Source: Microcystis aeruginosa LEGE 91341 (GTDB lineage: Bacteria > Cyanobacteriota > Cyanobacteriia > Cyanobacteriales > Microcystaceae). Taken from it: DNA of 59,438 nt. Location of the stretch: assembly GCF_015206885.1 (NCBI RefSeq), contig NZ_JADEXY010000007.1, forward strand, positions 1-59,438. Direction: 5' to 3'. A program made the translations under genes and the position numbers. The notes below the pieces were generated by a model. That model ran no database searches. It worked only from the letters and a program-made list of their open reading frames with translations, and had not been told where the DNA came from. Shown here piece after piece: positions 9,554-16,607 of the stretch; position 1 is the stretch's first letter; each line of letters opens with the position of its first letter.

Positions 9554-11845
9554 CTAGAACCAAGGATCGAGGGCGGAAGGAAAAGAAGTATTGACTTCGA
9601 TCGGGAAAGTATCGTCTGAATCCGAGGAGACAATCAGATCCTGATTCGTCTCTAGTTGCCGTTTTAACTGTTCCCAATCGCCGGGGTCGGTTAACTCCTC
9701 ATAAACAGGGGCAGCGGAAACGATCATTTCCTTATCCGATGACCGGTTGCGGGAAGGAAGAACTGAATTAGTCAAATCAGGTAGCTTCTGGTCGATAATA
9801 GTTGTATTTGCGCTCTTAGGAGAATTTTTGGGCGAATTTAGGTTAATTTCTTGCTTTAATGACTGTAATTCACCATTGAGAGCTTTTAATAACTGCTCGA
9901 TCGCCTCGATTCTTCCGAAAACATCCGGGGGAATCTCAGGATTATTGGCAGCAGAGAGGGAGGGTAAAGTTAATTTATCGGCCATGACGCGGTCGATTTC
10001 CTCTAGGGTAGTATAACCTTGGCGGACTAATTCCAAACCGTAGGCGAGGAGAGACTTGAATCCTGCTCGTGTTGCCGCTTTTTTGAGCATATCGGCGGGT
10101 TTATTCTCAGCGATGCAATTTTTGAGGTCAGGGGTAATCGTGATTACTTCAAAGACCCCAATCTGGGACTGATAACCGATGCCGTGACAATGACGGCATA
10201 ATCTCCCTTTTCCCCGCGCTTGGATGATTTCTTCGGCAGTGAGGGAATTAGCTTTATAAAAGCTGTATTGAGCAGCTTGGGCGGGAGAAAGACCAAATTT
10301 AGCTAATTCCTCCCTTTTTGGTTGATGTTTCAGCCGACAAACCTGACAAACCCGTCGCACCAGTCTTTGATTGATCACTCCCACTAGGGTATCGGCGACT
10401 AGGGCCGGCTCCGCTAATTGATTGAGGCGAGCGATCGCGGCAAAGGCATTATTGAGGGGTAAACTAGAAATAACTAAATGTCCTGTCAAAGCCGCTTCTA
10501 GGGCATGGGCAAGGGTGGAAGAATCCACCAGGCGATCGATGCCGATGATATCCACATCTTGATTCCGGAAAGAGGGCAAAATCGAGGCATAATCTTGACC
10601 TTGACCATCAGCGATTTCTACTTGGGTAATACCGTTAAGGCCGCGTTCGATCGAGGTTTCCACGGTGGCGATATTAACATCGCCCTGGTTTCGATGGGCT
10701 AGTAGAGAATAAAAACTGGTGGAACAACCGCCTCCGGCCGGTGCGGTGAGCAGAATTAACCCCGCCTGGCGCTCGATCATGGTGCGTACCAGTTTACAGG
10801 TTTCTTGGCTAGTAATCAACTCATCGAGGGGCCAAAGTGGGGATCGAGAATCAAAAACCCGCAAGAGAATTTTTTCCCCGTGTTGACTGGGTAGGGTGTG
10901 GAGACGAAAATCTATTTTGCGACCGGAAAAAGTTTTGGTCATTTTTCCCTGTTGGGGTCGCGATTTCTCGCTGACATCGAGGTTAGCCAGAATTTTTAAC
11001 CGTGAGATAATCGCCGGGGTCGCTTCCCGAGAAATCGGTTCCCCGGCAGAACGAAGGAGACCATCTTGGCGAAAACGGATAGTTAATTGATTTTCTTGGG
11101 GTTCTAGGTGAATTTCCGTCGCTTTGCTTTCAATGGCTTGAACAAGGATATTATTAACGACACTGATGATCGTCCCTTGATTCGCCTCTTGAATCAGCCC
11201 CAGATCCTCGTCGGCTAATTCACGGTTGAGATGGGGGAGAGATTGGCCATCTTCAAAAATATCGGTTATGTCAACTATGGTCTTTAGATCCTGTTCTTGG
11301 GAAAGACGATGGCCAGATAGGGCTTCTTCTTGACGAGAACGATAGATTTCGACCAATTTCTGGTAATCTGCCCGAGCGATGACACGACGCTCAAACTGCA
11401 ATTCTTTATCCCGGAGGATACGACGTAAATCATCGAGAATTTCCTGATTAGCGGGATCGACCATGGCTAGGTGAAGAACCTTGCGATCGGATTCTTGTTT
11501 TTGTAGGGGCAGGATCTGATAACGACGGCAAATTTCAAAGGGAAGGACTGTGCGAAACAGATTTTCGATTTCTGTCCAGTCGATCGTCTCACTCTCAGGG
11601 TCAAGATATTCTAACCCATACTTGGCTTTTAGTTTTGATAGTTGTTCGAGTCGGTAGTATGCCAGTGCATCTTTGGGTAAAGGACGACCGGTGATCAGGG
11701 GTAAAATTGCCAGTAGAGATAGATGACCTTTCTGTTTCTGGATTATTGCCTTTTCTAGTTGCCCGATAGTGATATAACCCGATTGCACTAACTTTTGAGC
11801 AAAGGAAGGCAGCTTGGTCTGGGGGGTCTCGTTTGCTGATGACAT
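9554..11845 (-). CDS. Degenerate GspE/PilB-family protein (predicted pseudo-ATPase)
   Basis: A 763-residue relative of type II secretion / type IV pilus assembly ATPases. The N-terminal MshEN-like domain (about 20-165), the ASP-box region (IHLEPQENQLTIRFRQDG, about 245-262) and the tetracysteine zinc site (CQVC ... CRHC) are kept. The catalytic motifs are not. Walker A reads TAPAGGGCST (367-376), with Cys374 where Lys should be. The Walker B GEIRD segment reads GIDRL, and the HTNDA His-box reads PLNNA. A 110-residue polar extension follows the zinc domain. It probably acts as a structural or regulatory partner of a true PilB rather than as a motor. No pil or gsp genes are adjacent. Confidence 0.8.
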   Translation of the reverse strand: MSSANETPQTKLPSFAQKLVQSGYITIGQLEKAIIQKQKGHLSLLAILPLITGRPLPKDALAYYRLEQLSKLKAKYGLEYLDPESETIDWTEIENLFRTVLPFEICRRYQILPLQKQESDRKVLHLAMVDPANQEILDDLRRILRDKELQFERRVIARADYQKLVEIYRSRQEEALSGHRLSQEQDLKTIVDITDIFEDGQSLPHLNRELADEDLGLIQEANQGTIISVVNNILVQAIESKATEIHLEPQENQLTIRFRQDGLLRSAGEPISREATPAIISRLKILANLDVSEKSRPQQGKMTKTFSGRKIDFRLHTLPSQHGEKILLRVFDSRSPLWPLDELITSQETCKLVRTMIERQAGLILLTAPAGGGCSTSFYSLLAHRNQGDVNIATVETSIERGLNGITQVEIADGQGQDYASILPSFRNQDVDIIGIDRLVDSSTLAHALEAALTGHLVISSLPLNNAFAAIARLNQLAEPALVADTLVGVINQRLVRRVCQVCRLKHQPKREELAKFGLSPAQAAQYSFYKANSLTAEEIIQARGKGRLCRHCHGIGYQSQIGVFEVITITPDLKNCIAENKPADMLKKAATRAGFKSLLAYGLELVRQGYTTLEEIDRVMADKLTLPSLSAANNPEIPPDVFGRIEAIEQLLKALNGELQSLKQEINLNSPKNSPKSANTTIIDQKLPDLTNSVLPSRNRSSDKEMIVSAAPVYEELTDPGDWEQLKRQLETNQDLIVSSDSDDTFPIEVNTSFPSALDPWF

Positions 11846-11970
11846 GGAATAGAGCCAGTTAATATTGTACAGCCCACTACTCTATTATGCCCATTTTCTC
11901 ACCGTGGCTAACAGACAGGCTATTTTTTTTAGGCAAGGGCCAACAGGCCCTGGGCAAGGGAAAGAAAATT

Positions 11971-12074
11971 TATAGCGTTTTTCAGTCTGCTGAGGTACAA
12001 AAGTTATGGGTTTTAGGCAAAAGGCAAAAGGGAAGAAAAATAGGTGTACCTCACTAGCTTAGTAAACGCTTTAT
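11971..12074. mobile_element. Miniature inverted-repeat element, family C
   Basis: Ends TATAGCGTTT and the inverse AAACGCTTTA, inner arms GAGGTACA and TGTACCTC, core with AGGCAAA units. Close copies are at 14818-14926 (inverted) and 36309-36404; worn copies at 16131-16225 and 35238-35337. The rest of the gap 11846-12266 is AT-rich with nothing else recognised. Confidence 0.75.
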
Positions 12075-12266
12075 CTTCGGCTACTTAGCAAGGATTGATA
12101 GTGAACACTCATTATATATTAATAAATATAAATAAATATGAAGTAATTTAAGTTTCACAGAGAATGAACCTGATCTTTTTTAGGATGGTGGTAAAACTGA
12201 TTTTCCATTTCTCAGGTTGAAAGGTGAACCCAGATTAAGCCATCTGAACGATACGAGGACAAGCCA

Positions 12267-12461
12267 ATGTTTGAAGATTTTACCTATATTACTGATGAGG
12301 CTTTTTTAGAGAATTATTGGTGGGAAGAAAAAGTTATTTGTCCCCACTGCCAGGGCAAAGGAAGAATCTATCTAGAAACAGAGAATGAATCCGTCCCCTG
12401 TAAATTCTGTGAAGGTCAAGGCATTATTAAACGAAAACAGGAGGAGACTAACTATCCCTAA
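12267..12461 (+). CDS. Small DnaJ-type zinc-finger protein
   Basis: A 64-residue acidic protein with two CxxCxGxG-type knuckles, CPHCQGKG (about residues 25-32) and CKFCEGQG (about 46-53). They are 21 residues apart, as in one zinc-binding half of the DnaJ cysteine-rich domain. There is no J domain. Such single-module proteins are common in cyanobacteria and may help fold or assemble photosynthetic complexes, but nothing here proves a partner. It is convergent with the CpcD/DUF1816 gene that ends 25 bases away. Confidence 0.75.
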   Translation: MFEDFTYITDEAFLENYWWEEKVICPHCQGKGRIYLETENESVPCKFCEGQGIIKRKQEETNYP

Positions 12462-12486
12462 AAATCTGTATAATTGGATACATAAA

Positions 12487-12978
12487 TCAAAAATCTTCTT
12501 GAGTTAAAACCTCGGGCTGACATTGTTTAATTTCGCTGTTAATCCCGACGGCGGATTCTGATTGTAGGTCTTCGATATAACCGGATTGATGGGACAAAGC
12601 TTCCGAAAAACTCTCAAACGGGCCGAAATAGTAGAGACATTTCGGCTGACTGGTGGTGATCTCTACCCACCAGGGTTGAGGGGGTGAAGTAGGCTTGATC
12701 GAGACAGTTTCTGGGTCAAGAGGCCTAATACTGAGAATCTTGGCACCTTGGCGCAGGAGGCGCTGTGTTTCTTGACTCATGCGGCTTTTAGGTATTCGCA
12801 GGACTGTCCGGGAGAAGCGTTGAGGCAAAGACCCAGAAGAACCGGAAAAAACAACTTCATAGAGAAATATTTGATTCTCTCCCTGATTATTAGCCTCTAG
12901 CATACAGAAAAGATTCTCTTTTGGGGTAAGGGTTAAAAAACAGACGCTACTTTGAGCAGATGACTCAAGCAAAATCAT
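12487..12978 (-). CDS. CpcD-like / DUF1816 phycobilisome-linker-type protein
   Basis: A 163-residue two-domain protein. Residues about 35-90 match the CpcD-like linker fold: a strand (IFLYEVVFSG), then TVLRIPKSRMSQETQRLL and GAKILSIRPL. CpcD caps phycobilisome rods and tunes rod length. Residues about 98-140 match DUF1816 (WWVEITTSQPKCLYYFGPF, then GYIEDLQ), a small domain found in cyanobacterial and chloroplast proteins. The combination suggests a rod-associated or phycobilisome-interacting protein at the thylakoid. AGGAG abuts the first ATG, so a TTG two codons later is an alternative start. Confidence 0.75.
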   Translation of the reverse strand: MILLESSAQSSVCFLTLTPKENLFCMLEANNQGENQIFLYEVVFSGSSGSLPQRFSRTVLRIPKSRMSQETQRLLRQGAKILSIRPLDPETVSIKPTSPPQPWWVEITTSQPKCLYYFGPFESFSEALSHQSGYIEDLQSESAVGINSEIKQCQPEVLTQEDF

Positions 12979-13402
12979 CTCCTAACAGAGTAGCGCATCT
13001 TGATAGGATAGCATAGAGCGGCAAAAAGTTAGGTTTTGACCTATTCTCCCCTCACAGCATGGCTTAAGGGGAGATTCTTCCACAGGAAGAACCCGATAGA
13101 GTTCTTTTATTGAGCCATCCCTGAAGATATCTATGAGGATTTTTTCTCTCGTCAGTTTATTCAAGATGCTGTGGCCGAATATATAGCGTTTCCTATTCGC
13201 AAGAGGTACATTATCGATGTTGAAAAGCTTAATCAGCAAAGGTTAAACTGTGCCGCACAGGTGTGATAACTGCTATGTAGCAGTTATCTTAATGGTCAGG
13301 TAGAAAGTTTTCGTTTTTTGGATTCGGTTGTCGGTCGTCGATGCCAAATCCTGTTATACTTCATCTTTATGAGAAACAAGGTCAATAATATTGACAACCA
13401 AT
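12979..13402. other. Gene-free stretch with worn repeats
   Basis: No supportable gene. A family-C-like end (TATAGCGTTTCCTATTCGCAAGAGGTACA) is at about 13181, and a block near 13320-13375 closely resembles the block at 35275-35335 (GTCGATACCAAATTAGG type), so both are old copies of one element. GATAACTGCTATGTAGCAGTTATC near 13265-13289 is a perfect hairpin. An 85-codon reading frame on the minus strand spans these repeats and is not convincing. Confidence 0.5.
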
Positions 13403-13499
13403 AAGTAGTCATGCAAAATAAATTTCCTAGTAAAGATAGACAAGAGGCAAGAGGCAAAAGCTTTATCGAAATGTGTAATTAATTTTGCTTAGGTACTTA
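13403..13499. mobile_element. Miniature inverted-repeat element, family B, next to a kinase gene
   Basis: Second full copy of family B (compare 3750-3840). Its right end, GCTTAGGTACTTA, stops 16 bases before the sensor-kinase ATG, so the kinase leader is almost entirely element-derived. Confidence 0.75.
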
Positions 13500-13515
13500 G
13501 AGTTTTTTAACAAAT

Positions 13516-14628
13516 ATGCGGACACCAAAATTAAGCTTAGGAACCAGATTATTTTTATCCCATCTCCTCGTTATGGTGGTGGGATTGAGTAGCTTTATTA
13601 TCATTGCTAAATTATCTTCTCCGCGAATGTTTGTTTTACGTTTGGAACAGTTAGAAAGGCAGGGATTTTTTACCGTGCGTTCAGCGAGAACTTTCTTGGT
13701 TAGGGGTTTTGAGACGGCTTGGGATAGTAGTGCTATTTGGTCATTTATTGCGGGAGGAAGTGCAGCTGGTTATCTGAGTTTTTTGGTTTCCCAACGTATT
13801 ATGAAACCAGTAAAACAAATCAAACAAATCACTAAAAATTTTGCGGAAGGGGATTTATCGGCGCGAGTTCCAGAAAGCGAAATCCCAGAATTAAATCAAT
13901 TAGCCATCAGTTTTAATCAGATGGCGATTAGTTTAGCCGATGTGGAAAAACGTCGCCAGGAATTAATCGGTGATCTTACCCACGAATTACGCACCCCTTT
14001 AACTGTGGTACGGGGATATCTGGAAGAATTAGCCGATGGTGCGATCGAACCTAATCCAGAACTTTATCAGAAATTAGTGAAAGAAACCCGACGGTTAGAA
14101 CGTTTAACCCACGATCTACAGGAGCTATCGCGAGCGGAATCTGGTTATCTCTCGATTAAACTGCAACCTGTTAATTTATTAACTTTGTTAAATTCTCTTA
14201 TCGAAAAATTCGCCGATCAATTATTAGAAGATGGACCGACTTTACAGTTAGATTGTCCCCCCAATTTACCATCTGTCATGGCCGATCCCGATCGCCTTGA
14301 ACAAATTTTAGTTAATCTGCTCGGTAATGCCATTCGTTACACCGATCATGGTGCAATTACCCTGCAAGTGACAAGGGACAAAAATCGCCTACAAATTGCC
14401 GTTATCGATACGGGAATCGGCATCGCAGCAGAGGATTTACCCTTTATTTTCGAGCGCTTTTGGCGGGCCGATCGTTCTCGTTCCCGTTATTCTGGGGGTA
14501 GTGGTATTGGTTTAGCGATTACCCGTCGTTTAGTGGAATTACACCAAAGTAAAATGGAGGTAGAAAGTGAATTAGGTAAAGGCAGCACTTTTCGTTTTTC
14601 CCTAGCAATATCTCCGAATTGGGAGTAG
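13516..14628 (+). CDS. Sensor histidine kinase (HAMP, BaeS-like)
   Basis: A 370-residue membrane kinase. It has two membrane helices (about 12-32 and 73-92) with a short periplasmic loop of 40 residues, then HAMP (about 93-145) and the HisKA domain with His156 in GDLTHELRTPL. The HATPase domain has the N box (NLLGNAIRYT), G1 (DTGIGIAAEDL), F box (FERFWRADRSRS) and G2 (GSGIGLAI). All catalytic motifs are intact. The loop is too small for a known ligand domain, so it may sense membrane state. No response-regulator gene is adjacent, making it an orphan kinase here. A family B element lies directly upstream. Confidence 0.9.
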   Translation: MRTPKLSLGTRLFLSHLLVMVVGLSSFIIIAKLSSPRMFVLRLEQLERQGFFTVRSARTFLVRGFETAWDSSAIWSFIAGGSAAGYLSFLVSQRIMKPVKQIKQITKNFAEGDLSARVPESEIPELNQLAISFNQMAISLADVEKRRQELIGDLTHELRTPLTVVRGYLEELADGAIEPNPELYQKLVKETRRLERLTHDLQELSRAESGYLSIKLQPVNLLTLLNSLIEKFADQLLEDGPTLQLDCPPNLPSVMADPDRLEQILVNLLGNAIRYTDHGAITLQVTRDKNRLQIAVIDTGIGIAAEDLPFIFERFWRADRSRSRYSGGSGIGLAITRRLVELHQSKMEVESELGKGSTFRFSLAISPNWE

Positions 14629-14817
14629 GGGTTTTTTTAGTGATCGGTAAACAGTAATCGGTAAGGGGAGACGGGAGAAGGGGGAGATGGATCGGGAAGA
14701 GAGAGTTCGAGCATTTGTACTAAAATATCTAATAGACATCTCCAAAAATTATAACCCAATCACAGCTTACTTTTAGCTTTTGTACTAACTGAGTAGTTCT
14801 GGGCTGAAATGTGTATC

Positions 14818-14926
14818 TATAGCGTTTCCTAAGCTAGTGAGGTACACCTATTTTCTTCCCTTTTGCCTTTTGCCTTTTGCCTAAAACCCATAACTTTTGT
14901 ACCTCAGCAGACTGAAAAACGCTATA
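14818..14926. mobile_element. Miniature inverted-repeat element, family C (inverted copy)
   Basis: Nearly identical to 11971-12074 but in the opposite orientation, with complete TATAGCGTTT / AAACGCTATA ends and three AAAAGGC units in the core. It occupies the middle of the gap 14629-15081; the remainder is AT-rich with no recognised gene. Confidence 0.75.
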
Positions 14927-15081
14927 TCGTTGCTAATTCAATTTTACTGAAAAAATATGAGACAATTAAAATCATTTTTATTTGGTTAGATTCCTTAACT
15001 AGAAAAACTTTTAGTCTTAAGGTAATATTAGGTGGAGGTCTAATAGGCAGTTTCAATGCAGTGCAGCTGATAACGAGATGA

Positions 15082-15636
15082 CTATTCAGGGGAAGACAAG
15101 TGGCGGAAAATCTGGCTGGCGATGGCTGCACTCCGGCGAATTTGTTCAATTTCGGAAAGACTTTGCCAATCTTCGGTGTCTATAGTGGTTTTACTCTGGC
15201 CATTACGCATAGTATAGGCGTAGGGACGGGCAAAAACCTGTAAATCTTCTGGAGACCATTGGGGAAAAAGCTCGCTAAGACAAACAACAAGGCGATCAAA
15301 GTTATCTAATTGACTATTAACTAGATTTTCAGCACTTTCTACTAGACGATTTAAATGTTCGGCTGGCAGTAAAGAGGCAAATTTATCAAAGATATTAGAC
15401 CGGGACGAAACGGAAACTGTCGGGAATTTTTGGTGTAAACTGCTAAAGAATCTATGAGCTTGTGCCTCGATCGCCGTCGCTTCTAGTCCTTCACACAGAG
15501 AAAAAGGCGTTTCTGCCACGTCTAAGGGATCATGACTCTCAACAGCGGTTACATCCCAGGGATAGGTGACTTCTTCTTCGATCAGGATTGCCAGAAGTTC
15601 CTCGGTAATCTGTTCGGATAGGGATAAATGGCTCAT
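15082..15636 (-). CDS. Hypothetical soluble cyanobacterial protein
   Basis: A 184-residue acidic, helical protein without signal, membrane helix or recognisable motif. The N-terminus (LSLSEQITEELLAILIEEEVTYPWD) resembles the start of several cyanobacterial proteins of unknown role. The C-terminal half is helical (LNRLVESAENLVNSQLDNFDRLVVCLSELFP and a final helix with IRRSAAIASQIFRHL). It is a single gene flanked by repeats on both sides. Composition and codon use look native. No function can be proposed. Confidence 0.65.
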   Translation of the reverse strand: MSHLSLSEQITEELLAILIEEEVTYPWDVTAVESHDPLDVAETPFSLCEGLEATAIEAQAHRFFSSLHQKFPTVSVSSRSNIFDKFASLLPAEHLNRLVESAENLVNSQLDNFDRLVVCLSELFPQWSPEDLQVFARPYAYTMRNGQSKTTIDTEDWQSLSEIEQIRRSAAIASQIFRHLSSPE

Positions 15637-15781
15637 AAACGATACTCCATATTTTGGTCTTTGTGGCGTTCAATGAGTAACTACATCTCGGTTTTGACAA
15701 TTCCCGAAGCTACCAACAGACTTCTGCTGGAAGCCAGACGAGAGGTACTCTTGCCATAGTAGCAATAATTAGGGTTTGCAT

Positions 15782-15898
15782 AAGTAGCTGGTTATAATTA
15801 AATTAAAAATGGATTTTAGGTTCGATCCCCCCTGCCCCCCTTGATAAGGGGGGTGCCGATAGGCGGGGGGATCTGACAACTTTTAACGCCTACCTGCA
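15782..15898. mobile_element. Inverted-repeat element, family D (second copy)
   Basis: Opposite-orientation relative of 7212-7350: starts AAGTAGCTGGTTATAATTAA, contains one CCCCCC...GGGGGG hairpin, and ends in ACGCCTACCTGCA. Shorter than the first copy because one of the two C6/G6 hairpins is missing. Confidence 0.65.
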
Positions 15899-16130
15899 TA
15901 TTATTATTGATTACTTTTTGACTTTTGCCAGAAGCCGATTAGAAAAGTGGCATAAACTTCTCAACGCCTGAATTTGGGACAAGCTGACATCCTCTGCTGG
16001 AATGTAAGTGATAAATTTTACCGCTCGAATCTGTCTTCCTCTCTGTGTTCTTTCTGCCTCTGTGGTTTATCCTTAATCTTTCTGGGATCACCTGAGAAAA
16101 ACTGTATGCTAGGCCATATTTAACATTTAA

Positions 16131-16225
16131 TATAGCGCTTTTCACGTTACTGAGGTATCGACAAGTTTTGCCAACAAAGGGTTTAAGCTCCTTGCCCATA
16201 CCTCATTCTGAGGAAAACTGCTATA
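16131..16225. repeat. Worn family C element
   Basis: Ends TATAGCGCTTTTC and GGAAAACTGCTATA and an inner GAGGTA / TACCTCA pair survive, but the core no longer matches the younger copies. It sits in the repeat-rich gap between the hypothetical gene and the sulfatase. Confidence 0.55.
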
Positions 16226-16269
16226 ATTTAATAATTTAATAATTTAATATTTAATCATATATCATAATA

Positions 16270-16431
16270 GACTATATTACTACTGGACTTAAAGTGGCTT
16301 CTTTAATTCGGCTAGGACGATTAACAAGTGTCGAATCATCTGTAATCAATGCACGTTTAGGAAATATCTCACCAGAAAGACTAATACGCATTAAAAATCT
16401 TTTAATCAATTGGCTAAGACAATCAAATTAG
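16270..16431 (+). pseudogene. C-terminal remnant of a MazF/PemK-like toxin
   Basis: An open frame with no start codon encodes about 53 residues ending at TAG. It includes GLKVASLIRLGRLTSVE, then LGNISPERLIRIKNLLINWL. The K-x-x-S-x-I-R-L-x-R-L strand and the closing LG-x-I-S-P-E-R-L helix resemble the last third of PemK/MazF ribonuclease toxins. The catalytic N-terminal part is absent, and the TAA at 16252 closes the frame upstream. No antitoxin is next to it. The family call rests on this short pattern only. Confidence 0.45.
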
Positions 16432-16607
16432 TGTGGTCTGCTAGGCTTCGCCGCTCTTCGAGAACGTAGTGCCTTCGGCAACGCCGTCATCTTATTGATT
16501 AAACTTTAAAAATGCGATCATGTATTGCCGTTGTCAACGAAATAGCCGATTTTTCCGATTTTCACCTCTCGATCGCACAATTTAAAAGGTTAAAAGGAAC
16601 CCTCAAG

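Noticed and set aside
12982-13239. 85-codon minus-strand frame before the CpcD/DUF1816 gene
   Set aside because: It crosses worn repeat ends, has no ribosome site and no recognisable pattern.
14863-15149. Two overlapping frames on opposite strands
   Set aside because: Both start inside the family C element and have no independent support.
15939-16199. 86-codon minus-strand frame before the sulfatase
   Set aside because: It lies across a worn family C element and low-complexity sequence.
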